Below are positions 1 through 8,724 of a stretch of DNA of 45,109 nt, piece after piece (positions within the stretch are counted from its first letter, which is position 1; every line of letters begins with the position of its first letter). Where the stretch lies: positions 7,066 to 52,174 of the forward strand of contig DBTL01000172.1 in assembly GCA_002307035.1 (NCBI GenBank). Reading direction: 5' to 3'. The notes below the pieces were generated by a model. It ran no database searches and had not been told where the DNA came from. It was given only the letters and a program-made list of their open reading frames with translations. Made by a program: the position numbers and the translations under genes. Origin of the DNA: Bacteroides sp. UBA1317. GTDB taxonomy: Bacteria; Bacteroidota; Bacteroidia; Bacteroidales; Bacteroidaceae.

Positions 1-716
1 TTCATCCTGATTACCCTTGGCTAAATCGTGCGATCATTCTCGCTATTCTTGCCGGATATTCTTCTGTAATCATGGTGATGTTGATGGGGCAAAGCCGTAT
101 CTTTTATAGCATGAGTAAGGATGGTTTATTACCTAAAGTATTCTCTAAGGTTCACCCGAAATATCGTACCCCGGCAAAAAGCAATTTCTTTTTTCTGGTA
201 TTGGTAAGTTTGTTTGCTGCCTTTGTACCTGCTAGGGTGGCGGGAGAAATGACTAGCATAGGTACTCTGTTAGCCTTTATTTTAGTATGTATAGGGGTCA
301 TTGTATTGCGTAAAAAGATGCCGGATGCACCGCGTGCTTTTAGAACTCCATGGGTTCCTGTGATACCTGCCTTGGGTGTGTTTACCTGCTTATTTATGAT
401 GGTTTTTCTTCCTGCAGACACATGGATCCGCTTAATTGTGTGGATGCTTATTGGACTTGATGTTTATGCTTCTTATGGTATTTCTCATAGTAAAGTATTG
501 AAAGCCAGGGGAGAACGCAGGCCTGGTAGATATGTTCTCGATGTAACGGTTGTTGCTCTTTCGGTGGCATTGATATTTGTGGCTTTCTGGCATCAACAAA
601 CTGCTGGTTGGACAAGTAGTAAGCGATTACTTATTACTGCACTGATTTTTTCAGTCGTTCATCTTATTTTTTATAGTTCACTTTTGTTTAAGAGAGCTGT
701 AATTAATAAAAAATAG
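1..716 (+). CDS. APC-family amino acid permease, 3' part
   Basis: This is the C-terminal part of an inner-membrane amino acid permease; the open frame runs in from the window edge (first whole codon at 3), so about 237 residues are visible and no start is seen. The segment GQSRIFYSMSKDGLLPKVF is the cytoplasmic loop typical of cationic amino acid/APC transporters (YfnA/CAT-like). It is followed by hydrophobic segments around VLVSLFAAFVP, IGTLLAFILVCIGVIVL, VIPALGVFTCLFMMVFL, WMLIGLDVYA, VVALSVALIFVAFW and ALIFSVVHLIFYSSLLF. The permease and proton-coupled role comes from family knowledge; the substrate cannot be read from the sequence. It is separated by 98 bp from the sigma factor gene and is probably unrelated to the utilisation locus. 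Confidence 0.85.
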   Translation, partial: HPDYPWLNRAIILAILAGYSSVIMVMLMGQSRIFYSMSKDGLLPKVFSKVHPKYRTPAKSNFFFLVLVSLFAAFVPARVAGEMTSIGTLLAFILVCIGVIVLRKKMPDAPRAFRTPWVPVIPALGVFTCLFMMVFLPADTWIRLIVWMLIGLDVYASYGISHSKVLKARGERRPGRYVLDVTVVALSVALIFVAFWHQQTAGWTSSKRLLITALIFSVVHLIFYSSLLFKRAVINKK

Positions 717-784
717 AATTTGCATCTCACTCTTTTGTAATCCTCATGTAATCGGAACGGAACAAGAATGTAGATTTCGTCCCA

Positions 785-792
785 TACCTTTG
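785..792 (+). promoter_or_regulatory. Bacteroidota -7 promoter element (TACCTTTG) of the sigma gene
   Basis: TACCTTTG matches the Bacteroides -7 consensus TAnnTTTG and lies 22 bp before the ATG of the ECF sigma gene, giving a very short leader. No clear -33 TTTG was found at the usual distance, so the call rests on the -7 element and its position. Confidence 0.45.
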
Positions 793-814
793 TGCTCTCT
801 TTAAACAAGCATAT

Positions 815-1375
815 ATGAGCATTACAGAAACTTCGTATGAGGATGAGAGATTGCTTTATCTCTTATTACAAGGTGATGAAGATGCCTTTACTGCGATTTA
901 TAATAAATATCATAAAATGTTGTACGTACTGGCTTATCAGTATTTGCAAGATAAAACCCTTTCGGAAGATGTGGTTCAGCATGTCTATATGCGTTTGTGG
1001 GAGTCTCGCTCTACACTACGGATAAATATCAGCTTGAAGAACTACCTTTATACGATGGCGAAGAATCATTTATTGAACCTGATTCGAGACAGAAATGACG
1101 TTGTGGCCAGACAATATGAGGTGCTGCAACAGCAAGAAATTGCTGATGATGGACTGTTACATAAACTGGAGGAGGAGAAGAAAATTGTTTCTGTGTACAA
1201 AGCTTTGAATTTATTGCCCCAACAGAAAAGGGAAATTTGTTTGCTGAAGATGAATGAAGGATTGGGGAATGAGGAAATAGCAGAAAGGATGAATATGCCG
1301 GTAGGCACGGTGAAAAACTACTATACACAATCGATTAAATTATTAAAGCATTACCTTAAACGAATATATCTATGA
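815..1375 (+). CDS. ECF RNA polymerase sigma-70 factor (Bacteroides FecI-like)
   Basis: This is an extracytoplasmic-function sigma factor of 186 residues, the normal size for the Bacteroidota expansion family. The N-terminal half carries sigma region 2 (roughly residues 20-90, with YNKYHKMLYVLAYQYLQD and LSEDVVQHVYMRLWE). The C-terminal half carries region 4 (about residues 125-180), including LLPQQKREICLLKMNEGL and the helix-turn-helix IAERMNMPVGTVKNYYTQS. Its stop overlaps the anti-sigma start in an ATGA, so the two are translationally coupled. In the FecI/FecR/FecA paradigm the factor is released when the STN-bearing outer-membrane receptor encoded next binds its substrate, and it then activates the transporter operon. 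That this one controls the SusC at 2455 is inference from adjacency. Confidence 0.93.
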   Translation: MSITETSYEDERLLYLLLQGDEDAFTAIYNKYHKMLYVLAYQYLQDKTLSEDVVQHVYMRLWESRSTLRINISLKNYLYTMAKNHLLNLIRDRNDVVARQYEVLQQQEIADDGLLHKLEEEKKIVSVYKALNLLPQQKREICLLKMNEGLGNEEIAERMNMPVGTVKNYYTQSIKLLKHYLKRIYL

Positions 1376-2352
1376 ATAGCCCGAATAGTAGGATGGTGGA
1401 CGACGTACTTAATGGTATGGGCAATGAAGTTGAAGCGGAACAACTGGCGCGTTGGTTTGCCACTGATGAAGGACAAAGTTATCTGTCTGAACGTATCGAC
1501 AAAGAGTATGACATGATGAATGAGGATGGATTATCGGATTTTCATAGCATTCCTAGTGAGAAAATGTATCATTCAATCTGCAAGAATATTTCTCGTACAA
1601 CTTTGCGAAGAAAGATTATAAGAAGAACGGCCATTCTACTCCCTGTTGCAGCATTCATTGCTTTATTGTTCTACTTCAATACGCAGGTGAGCCTTTTTGG
1701 AGAGGAAGATTATCAGGATGTATATGTGGCTAAGGGTGAGCAGTTGCAGGTAGCCTTTCAGGATGGCACACGTGTGTATCTCTATCCGAACTCTCATCTT
1801 CGATACCCTATTAAATTCGGTCTGACAGAGCGTAAGGTGTATTTGGAGGGAGAAGGATATTTCGTTGTAACTAAAAATCCCAAACGTCCGTTTGTTGTTG
1901 ATTTGGGAAAAGCTTCTGTTTGTGTGACCGGTACTTCATTTCATGTGCAGGCGTATGCTTCAGGACAACATATACTCGTTGGGCTTGACGAAGGGAAAGT
2001 ACATCTTTTGTGTGGTGAACAGAGATATTTACTTCATCCGGGAGAGGATCTTGTCTTTGATAAAAAGGATAACTCTTGCATTATTCATCGACATCAAGGG
2101 GAATCGGCTCTTACTCAGTGGAGAAATAGGCAAATCAGCTTCAGCAATGCTCCTTTAAAAGAGGTGTTGGCTGTGTTGAACTTAAATTATGATGCTCATT
2201 TTGAAGTAACAGATACGGTCGCCTATCATTATAACTATACCTTTTTAGTAAGAAAAGCTTCGTTGGAAGAAGTCTTGAAGACAATGGAAATCATCTCTCC
2301 TGTTTGCTTTATGAGAGGAGATACTGTGCAAGTAACGGTGAAACATCAATGA
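1372..2352 (+). CDS. FecR-type anti-sigma factor
   Basis: This is a single-pass inner-membrane anti-sigma regulator of 326 residues. The cytoplasmic N-terminus (about 1-85) would bind the sigma factor. One membrane segment follows at about 88-106 (TAILLPVAAFIALLFYF). The periplasmic FecR domain spans about 118-215, with VAKGEQLQVAFQDGTRVYL and ERKVYLEGEGYFVVTK. The C-terminus is the DUF4974-type domain (ISFSNAPLKEVLAVLNLNY) common in Bacteroidota FecR proteins. It overlaps the sigma gene by 4 bp and precedes an STN-containing SusC by 102 bp, the canonical trans-envelope signalling order. Function follows from family and context; no damage is seen. Confidence 0.92.
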   Translation: MNSPNSRMVDDVLNGMGNEVEAEQLARWFATDEGQSYLSERIDKEYDMMNEDGLSDFHSIPSEKMYHSICKNISRTTLRRKIIRRTAILLPVAAFIALLFYFNTQVSLFGEEDYQDVYVAKGEQLQVAFQDGTRVYLYPNSHLRYPIKFGLTERKVYLEGEGYFVVTKNPKRPFVVDLGKASVCVTGTSFHVQAYASGQHILVGLDEGKVHLLCGEQRYLLHPGEDLVFDKKDNSCIIHRHQGESALTQWRNRQISFSNAPLKEVLAVLNLNYDAHFEVTDTVAYHYNYTFLVRKASLEEVLKTMEIISPVCFMRGDTVQVTVKHQ

Positions 2353-2454
2353 AATGAAAAACCAATAGCTTTGTTATACACTTACTGCCATTCTTTGTGT
2401 CAATAGTACGTAAATCGATAAAATTAGTTCTATAAATCATTTAATGTACAAAGT

Positions 2455-5400
2455 ATGAAACAAAGGTTTTTAATGGTTATGATCGTTCTCTTGAATGTAT
2501 TTCTTGCGGCTGCGGCCCAGAAGGTTACTTTAAAGTATAAGAACGTGGCTATTGCGGAGGTCTTTTCATCTATAACCAAACAAACAGGTTTGACTGTGGC
2601 ATATAGTTCGCAAGTGATAAATGCCAACGAAAAAGTCAGTATTGAAGTCAGAGGCACAGAATTGACGGAAGTTCTGACTAAATTGCTTCCTGTTACAATT
2701 GGTTATAAAATAGAAAAGGGAACTATTCTGATCTTTAAAAAGGATACTCCAGAGAAAAAAGTGTCAGTCATGATTCCTGTAAAAGGGGTTGTGGTAGACA
2801 AAAAAACGCAAGAGCCTTTGATTGGAGTGACGGTAGTAATGAATAACAATTCGGGGCTGGGTACAGTAACAGATATAAATGGGGAATTTAAAGTATCCGC
2901 TGTGCAAGGTTCTAGATTGAAGATTTCATATATAGGATATGAAACGCAGATGGTTGCCGCAAATCCGAATAAAATGACAATCGAGCTGAACCAAGATAAC
3001 TTCAAATTAGATGAAGTTGTGGTGACAGGACAGGGTTTGGAAGTGCAAAAACGTCGTTTATCATCGAATGTGACTACTGTTAGTAGCCAGGAGCTGGATC
3101 GCATGAAGCAGGGACGCATAGATATGGTATTGCAGAACTCACTTCCCAACGTGCAGATAACTTTAAGCAATGGGCAACCGGGAACGACTTCACTTATTAA
3201 ATCAAGAGGATTATCTTCGGCTTATTCAAATTCGACACCTGTATTTTATGTCGATGGAGTTCGCGTGGATAATATGAATACAGGAGCCACCTTAAATAAT
3301 TCTTTGACAGGTAATAGTGCTGTTTCAGGTGCTATCGGCGATATTCCGTTGGAGAACATTGATCATATAGAATATGTGACGGGTGGTGCGGCAACGACTC
3401 TTTATGGTTCGGATGCTGCTAATGGTGTTATTCAGATATTTACTAAGAGGGGGAGAGATCAAAAAACAGCTTTCTTTGTGGAGACGCAGTTGGAATCGGA
3501 TGTGGCATCTTCTCAGTTTTATCATTTCAAAAGAACAAAGGAATTGTTGCACAAAGCGGGTTTCACACAGAAATATCGCCTTGGTTTTGATGGCGGAAAT
3601 GAAAAATTTGGTTATAGTTTTGGAGGAAGCATGACCAATAGCACGGGCACGCTAATTAAGAATGTGAACGAAGATCGGAAATACGATTTACGTTTTGGAT
3701 CAAGAGTGAAGTTTGATCGGTTCTTCGAATACCAGAATTCATTCGGAATGGTGGTTGAAGATTTCTCGAGAAGTCGCAATGGTAATCAGGGAGGATACAC
3801 AGGACTCTGGTTCACTGAAGGTGCAGCGGCTACTAATTTTAAATACACTGATGCATCCGGAAAATCCGTGAATTATACGGCAGACCTCGATGCACTCGAT
3901 GACTATGCTTTTGCACAGATGAAAGAATTCGTAAGTAAGGCGGAAGATTTGCAAAATAATCGGGAATCTGTTAAGCGCTTTCAGACTTCTCATTCGCTAA
4001 ATTATACGCCCCTTCCCAACTTGTCCTTTAAAGGAGTATTGGGGGTTGATTATCGATTGAATACAAACAAGAATATTGTGACGAATGAATATCTCATTCA
4101 TACGCAACAAAAAGTGGCAGGGACATCGGATGCTGGTAGTATCTCTAATTTTGACCGTAATTATTTTGGTCTGACTCTCGACTTTAATGGTCAGTATAAA
4201 GTTCGGTATAAAGATTTGTTGAGTTCAATAACAACAGCTGGTTTTCAGTATTTCAGTACCTATGATCATCAATCTGTATACAATGGAAAGAATGTGCGGG
4301 ATGGCGCAGAGATCATATCCGGAGCGGGCACGCTGAGTTCGGATGAATGGCTGAGCTATCTGTATAATTATGGATTCTTCTTGCAAGAGAACTTTGGTTT
4401 GTTAGATAAGTATTATATTGATTTGGGAGTGAGATCTGATTATAATACAGCTTTTGGTGATAATGTTGGTTGGCAATTTTATCCTAAAGTAGGGCTCTCC
4501 TATGTACTTTCCGAGGAACCGTTTATGAGAGGTTTGAAAGAGACTAATTTGGTCAATAATCTTAGAATATTAGCTAACTACGGTGTCGCAGGTAGTTATC
4601 CTCCTGCTTTCGAATTTCAACGTACGGTGTCTTTTACTTCTTACTTGGGAGAACAGGCTGCTTCGTTTGGTAAATATGGTAACCCTGATTTGGGACCGGA
4701 GAAAAAACACTCTTATGAAGCGGGAATCAATGCTGTATTATTCAATCGTATTTTAAATGTAGGGTTAACTTATTATTATGCATTGACTAAAGATGCTCTT
4801 TTTAGTATTCCATCTCTTCCTTCATCCGGGCAATCAGCAAATTACCTTTCTAATGTGGGGGAAATAGAGAATAAAGGTATTGAGTTGACTGTTGGGTTAC
4901 AGTTTGTTGATACTAAGGACTGGAATGTTCGTTTAAATGCTTCCTATAATACAAATCATAATGAAGTGTTGGACATTGGCAATGCAGTGCCATTTGCTAT
5001 TGGTGGTTTTTCAGCACGTACAGTGCAAACTGTTGTAGCTAAAGGAGAACCTGTAGGATTCATTCGTGGGTATAAGGCTGTGCTCAATGATGATAATTCT
5101 TTGAAGGAGGTGCTATCCTTGCAAAATTTAGGTTCTACTCTTCCTACTTCTTATGGAAACTTCTCTCTGACGGCTAGTTATAAGAATTTCTCTTTTATGG
5201 CTAGCGGAGATTATCAATGGGGATCTTATGTGCATTCTTTTGACCGTCAATTCCGGTTTTCAAAAGGATTGAAAGATAGTGCCATCCCTGACAAAGCACT
5301 TGAGGGTACAACTCAGGCAGCCAGTTGGCTTAACTTTACTAATTTCTTCGTAGAGAAGGCTGACTATCTTAAAATAAGAAACATTGGCCTGTCTTATGAT

Positions 5401-5601
5401 TTTAAACCAAAACGTTTTTTGAATGCTCTCAATTTGGCGTTCAATGTGTACAATCCGTTTGCTTTTACAGCATCTTCTGTTGATCCGGAGGCTTCCTTAT
5501 CCGGTGGTAAAGCTCAGGGAATGGTAACTGTGGGAGGTCTGAACTATTCTTCTTATTCAACTCCCCGTCAGTACGTAGGTACTCTTAAAATCACTTTCTA
5601 A
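2455..5601 (+). CDS. SusC/RagA TonB-dependent receptor with STN signalling domain
   Basis: This 1048-residue outer-membrane TonB-dependent importer belongs to the SusC/RagA class. A signal peptide (MKQRFLMVMIVLLNVFLAAA) is followed by an STN domain at about residues 23-95 (VTLKYKNVAIAEVFSSITKQ), which is the contact for a FecR anti-sigma factor. Next are a carboxypeptidase-regulatory-like beta sandwich (about 107-180, VKGVVVDKKTQEPLIGVTV), the plug (about 190-310, LDEVVVTGQGLEVQ and VTGGAATTLYGSDAANGVI) and the 22-strand-type barrel ending in an aromatic-rich C-terminus (GTLKITF). It would work with the SusD at 5618. It is the only one of the three SusC proteins here with an STN domain and therefore the likely input to the sigma/anti-sigma pair. 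The ATG at 2455 fits the signal peptide. Substrate unknown. Confidence 0.95.
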   Translation: MKQRFLMVMIVLLNVFLAAAAQKVTLKYKNVAIAEVFSSITKQTGLTVAYSSQVINANEKVSIEVRGTELTEVLTKLLPVTIGYKIEKGTILIFKKDTPEKKVSVMIPVKGVVVDKKTQEPLIGVTVVMNNNSGLGTVTDINGEFKVSAVQGSRLKISYIGYETQMVAANPNKMTIELNQDNFKLDEVVVTGQGLEVQKRRLSSNVTTVSSQELDRMKQGRIDMVLQNSLPNVQITLSNGQPGTTSLIKSRGLSSAYSNSTPVFYVDGVRVDNMNTGATLNNSLTGNSAVSGAIGDIPLENIDHIEYVTGGAATTLYGSDAANGVIQIFTKRGRDQKTAFFVETQLESDVASSQFYHFKRTKELLHKAGFTQKYRLGFDGGNEKFGYSFGGSMTNSTGTLIKNVNEDRKYDLRFGSRVKFDRFFEYQNSFGMVVEDFSRSRNGNQGGYTGLWFTEGAAATNFKYTDASGKSVNYTADLDALDDYAFAQMKEFVSKAEDLQNNRESVKRFQTSHSLNYTPLPNLSFKGVLGVDYRLNTNKNIVTNEYLIHTQQKVAGTSDAGSISNFDRNYFGLTLDFNGQYKVRYKDLLSSITTAGFQYFSTYDHQSVYNGKNVRDGAEIISGAGTLSSDEWLSYLYNYGFFLQENFGLLDKYYIDLGVRSDYNTAFGDNVGWQFYPKVGLSYVLSEEPFMRGLKETNLVNNLRILANYGVAGSYPPAFEFQRTVSFTSYLGEQAASFGKYGNPDLGPEKKHSYEAGINAVLFNRILNVGLTYYYALTKDALFSIPSLPSSGQSANYLSNVGEIENKGIELTVGLQFVDTKDWNVRLNASYNTNHNEVLDIGNAVPFAIGGFSARTVQTVVAKGEPVGFIRGYKAVLNDDNSLKEVLSLQNLGSTLPTSYGNFSLTASYKNFSFMASGDYQWGSYVHSFDRQFRFSKGLKDSAIPDKALEGTTQAASWLNFTNFFVEKADYLKIRNIGLSYDFKPKRFLNALNLAFNVYNPFAFTASSVDPEASLSGGKAQGMVTVGGLNYSSYSTPRQYVGTLKITF

Positions 5602-5617
5602 ATCAACGCATCATTAA

Positions 5618-7060
5618 ATGAAAAATAAAATGAAGATAACAAAATATATTTTTATGTTGGCGCTGGCCGCTTCTGTCTCGTCTTGCGAACTTTTACAGCC
5701 GGATAGTATTGTGAACCCGAATGTAGATGAGGATACTTTCTTGCAAACGCCAAATGCAATGACTACCTGGGTGAATGGAGCTAATCGTTCTTTCGCAACT
5801 ATTATAGGTTCGTATGTGGAGTTGACTGAAATCTTGTCTGATAATTATTTTAATAATTATAGCCAAAGTAGTAAAGTGTTCGATTTTCCTACCCTTTTGT
5901 ACACAGATGTGGATGTGACGAATTTGCAGCGATATGTGGGTACTTTGCGTGAAACGGCTAATCAGGGATTGAATGTTGTAGCTGAGGCTGATGAAAACAC
6001 CACGGATGCACAGCGGTTTAACCTCTATTATATTAAAGGATACTCATATCTGCTTGCTGGAGAATACTTCTTGGCATTGCCTGTTGAGACTGGGGGAGAG
6101 GTGAAAAGTTGGGAAGATAATTTGGATTTGGCTATATCTACGTTTGTAGAGTCACTACAGTATGCGAGTAGTGTAGAGGATAAAGCTTTTATAAATACGC
6201 TGATAGCGCGTGCTTATTATCGATTGGGGGATAAGACGAATGCTGTAAAATATGCAAATGCTGCTTTGGCACTGTCGACCGACTTTATAGAACAAGTTGT
6301 TTTTGATGGAGAAAATAGTGTGACAAACTCGATGCAGGGCTATATTTATGGTACTAATTTTCAGCCTCTTCCCCGTTTGGATTTTTTGGATCCTAAATAT
6401 TTCCAAAAAACGAGTTCATACGAACAACGCCCTATTTGCATAGCCAAGGCTGAGGAACCTTACTTAATTTTGGCGGAAGCTAGCTTGGCGGACAATGATT
6501 TAACTACGGCTAAGAGCACATTGAAAACGCTCTTATCTTTAGTAAAAGAACGTCCGGTGGAAACTGGCATTAATGACCAACTGGAAGGTCGCTATAATGG
6601 CGGATACAAAACCTATCCCAATAGTTCTGAATATACAGTGGCAGCATCGGCTACAGATGCATTTAGAAGTAACCTCGTACTTGACCGGTTATCACCTAAT
6701 CTGATTTCTATTCCTTATATATCAGGAACTTCTGTAACAGAAGAGATGATTACTTCAACCGCTTCAGTGGATGAATTGCTGGAAGTGCTCTATCTGATGA
6801 GGCAAGAAATTTTTATGGCTGAAGGACGCAGGGCTGCCGATTTGGGTCTTCGTCTTCCCGTTTGTGAAACGGAAGCTGCCAATACTCCGTCTGCTAGCGG
6901 CTACACTACCGCACAAATACCTTCGTTCATTCCGCTAAATCAGGATATGGATGCTTTTGATATGGATACGGACGCAAAAACTGTAACCATTAAATATAAT
7001 ATGAATAAAGTAATCGTTTCAAATAAATCATCTGAATATGTGGTACCTTTTTTCAATTAA
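5618..7060 (+). CDS. SusD/RagB-like outer-membrane lipoprotein
   Basis: This is the surface glycan-binding lipoprotein partner of the SusC encoded 16 bp upstream. It has 480 residues with a lipoprotein signal ending at Cys23 (LALAASVSSC). The TPR-like helical core typical of SusD is visible (YYIKGYSYLLAGEYFLALP, ALIARAYYRLGDKTNAVKYA-like repeats, and YLILAEASLA). The family's C-terminal region contains EVLYLMRQEIFMAEGRRAADL, the usual 'eR..El..Eg.R..Dl' signature. It is diverged from, and shorter than, the two SusD proteins at 11900 and 19859. The downstream phosphodiesterase frame begins close behind, consistent with one transcript. Ligand cannot be predicted. Confidence 0.93.
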   Translation: MKNKMKITKYIFMLALAASVSSCELLQPDSIVNPNVDEDTFLQTPNAMTTWVNGANRSFATIIGSYVELTEILSDNYFNNYSQSSKVFDFPTLLYTDVDVTNLQRYVGTLRETANQGLNVVAEADENTTDAQRFNLYYIKGYSYLLAGEYFLALPVETGGEVKSWEDNLDLAISTFVESLQYASSVEDKAFINTLIARAYYRLGDKTNAVKYANAALALSTDFIEQVVFDGENSVTNSMQGYIYGTNFQPLPRLDFLDPKYFQKTSSYEQRPICIAKAEEPYLILAEASLADNDLTTAKSTLKTLLSLVKERPVETGINDQLEGRYNGGYKTYPNSSEYTVAASATDAFRSNLVLDRLSPNLISIPYISGTSVTEEMITSTASVDELLEVLYLMRQEIFMAEGRRAADLGLRLPVCETEAANTPSASGYTTAQIPSFIPLNQDMDAFDMDTDAKTVTIKYNMNKVIVSNKSSEYVVPFFN

Positions 7061-7067
7061 TCAATTT

Positions 7068-8375
7068 ATGAAGGGGGCTTTTGCGCTCCTTCTTTTGAGC
7101 TTTTCATTGTTAACAGTGGCTAAAGAACCTTCGAAGCATGTTATTTTAATAACGATTGATGGAATGAGACCTGAAATGGTTACTGATTCTTTGATGCCAT
7201 CACCGAATCTGAAAATGATGAGACGTAATGGGATGTTTGTGAACCGTATAAAGGGCATTGTCCCTACGGCTACTTATCCTTCACATACGACTATCGTAAC
7301 AGGAGTAAAGCCGGTTGAACATCAAATCTATTATAATTCTCCTTTTACAGATAACCATGTTTCGTCTGTCAGTTATTGGTATGCTGACTCAATTAAATCA
7401 CCTACTATCTGGGAAGTTGCAAGTAAGAACGGATTGAGTGTATCCTCCCTGTTCTGGCCTGTTTCGGTGGGTTCTAAATATATTCAGTATAATATTCCGG
7501 AATTTTGGTCTAATGCTCCAGTTGATAATCAACTTGATTTTATTAAACCTTATTGTACTCCCTTGGACTTGCTGGATGAATTGGAACGTGAGGCGACAGG
7601 TAAGTTGTCTCAAGAAACCTTTGGAGCCGGTTCCATGAATCGTGACGCTCGTACAGCATATATGGCTAATTATATTCTGAATAAATACAAGCCTAACCTA
7701 ATGACTATTCATCTGATAACGACAGATTATGCACAGCATGCTACTGGACTAAATTCGGATAGAGTAAAAGCAGCTGTTAGTTCAGCCGATAATGCGATAG
7801 GGCTGATCATCGAAAATTTGCAGCAAACAAAAATGATGGATAGTACTACGATTATTGTTTGTGGCGATCACGGTTTTACTAATTCTTACCGTAACATAGC
7901 ACCCAACGTGTGGCTGGTACAAGAGGGTTTGTTGAGTGAACAGCCTGAAGGCGATTGGAAGGCTTGCTTTCATGGATCGGGTGCTATGATGTTTCTTTAT
8001 TTGAAAGATATATCTGATAAAATAACTCTGGCCAAAGTGCGTAAAAAATTGGCTTCTCTTCCAGAGTCTACTCGTTCTATGTTTCGGGTAGTTGATAAAA
8101 AAGAACTTGAAGATTCAGGATGTGATCCTAAAGTTGCATTAGCTATTGAACCGATCCAGGGAGTTGCTGTAGCGACTAATCGTACAGGTGCTGATGTGAT
8201 AGAAAAATTTGGAGGTAAGCATGGATACTTATCCGGGATTGATCCAACTACATTAGTGGCTTTTGGTTGTGGAATAGATAGAAAGGAAGTGCCGTTGATG
8301 AACCAGACAGAGATAGCTCCTTTTACTCTGAAGTTATTAGGTCTAGATTTTAAGAAAGTAACTGATAAAAAATAA
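7068..8375 (+). CDS. NPP-type ectonucleotide pyrophosphatase/phosphodiesterase
   Basis: This is a secreted or periplasmic phosphodiesterase of the alkaline phosphatase superfamily (type I phosphodiesterase/nucleotide pyrophosphatase). The ATG at 7068 is chosen because it opens a clean signal peptide (MKGAFALLLLSFSLLTVAKE); the in-frame ATG at 7038 would add ten residues inside the susD end. Metal ligand Asp31 lies in LITIDGMRPEM, the nucleophile Thr69 in PTATYPSHTTIVTG, and further metal sites in HLITTDYAQHATG, CGDHGF and KHGYLSG. The protein is 435 residues, normal for bacterial NPPs. Family members cleave phosphodiesters or pyrophosphates such as nucleotide sugars, glycerophosphodiesters or phosphoethanolamine linkages. 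The substrate here is open, but the position in a Sus operon with mannosidases nearby suggests a glycan phosphodiester. Confidence 0.88.
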   Translation: MKGAFALLLLSFSLLTVAKEPSKHVILITIDGMRPEMVTDSLMPSPNLKMMRRNGMFVNRIKGIVPTATYPSHTTIVTGVKPVEHQIYYNSPFTDNHVSSVSYWYADSIKSPTIWEVASKNGLSVSSLFWPVSVGSKYIQYNIPEFWSNAPVDNQLDFIKPYCTPLDLLDELEREATGKLSQETFGAGSMNRDARTAYMANYILNKYKPNLMTIHLITTDYAQHATGLNSDRVKAAVSSADNAIGLIIENLQQTKMMDSTTIIVCGDHGFTNSYRNIAPNVWLVQEGLLSEQPEGDWKACFHGSGAMMFLYLKDISDKITLAKVRKKLASLPESTRSMFRVVDKKELEDSGCDPKVALAIEPIQGVAVATNRTGADVIEKFGGKHGYLSGIDPTTLVAFGCGIDRKEVPLMNQTEIAPFTLKLLGLDFKKVTDKK

Positions 8376-8399
8376 TATCTGATAAGAAAACCTGTTTGA

Positions 8400-8446
8400 C
8401 GAGAGAATAAGAAAGAAAGGCTTTCTTGTTCTCTCGTTTTATTTTC
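8400..8446 (+). terminator. Rho-independent terminator after the first Sus operon
   Basis: A nearly perfect stem pairs 8400-8415 with 8421-8436 (outer arms CGAGAGAA and TTCTCTCG, inner arms AAGAAAG and CTTTCTT, one T-G position), with a 5-base loop. It is followed by a T-rich run. It lies 24 bp after the phosphodiesterase stop and should end that operon. Confidence 0.85.
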
Positions 8447-8454
8447 TGTTTTAT

Positions 8455-8476
8455 TGTAATTATATATATAATTACA
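8455..8476. promoter_or_regulatory. 22-bp perfect AT palindrome upstream of susC2
   Basis: A perfect 22-bp palindrome (half site TGTAATTATAT) sits just behind the terminator and about 250 bp before the second susC. Its symmetry is that of a dimeric operator, but it is all A/T except the terminal GT/AC bases, so chance or a simple alternating AT tract is possible. Confidence 0.3.
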
Positions 8477-8662
8477 GAAGGATGATCTGTCGACGATTTT
8501 CCTCTATTAATTTAGTATTATGGAATTAGTAATACTTTTATTTCTTTGAATCAAGTTTATTGTTTTTACTGTTTAGGCTTGGATTTACGATCTGTTGATA
8601 TTGTAACATAAATGTAGTCATTAGTTCATATTCTCTTATTCACATTTTAACATTCTGGTACA

Positions 8663-8670
8663 TACTTTTG
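8663..8670 (+). promoter_or_regulatory. Bacteroidota -7 promoter element (TACTTTTG) of susC2
   Basis: TACTTTTG matches TAnnTTTG and lies 55 bp before the preferred susC start at 8725, in the non-coding stretch behind the upstream operon's terminator. A -33 TTTG is not evident at the standard distance. Confidence 0.4.
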
Positions 8671-8724
8671 TGTCCTATCATTGGGTATCTTATATGAATT
8701 TAAATGAATTTAATTTTTTTTACT

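Noticed and set aside
2370..2397. Possible promoter TTTG ... ATTCTTTG before susC1
   Set aside because: The downstream box lacks the TA of TAnnTTTG and the spacing is about 16 bp rather than 19-21, so it was not listed; a sigma-specific promoter may exist but cannot be recognised by eye.
2703..3170. 155-codon minus-strand open frame inside susC1
   Set aside because: It lies wholly antisense to a well-supported SusC plug region, has cysteine/serine-rich non-homologous composition and no promoter or partner gene.
7038..7067. Upstream ATG start of the NPP phosphodiesterase overlapping susD1
   Set aside because: The ATG at 7068 gives a proper signal peptide; the ten extra residues would overlap the susD end and disrupt it.
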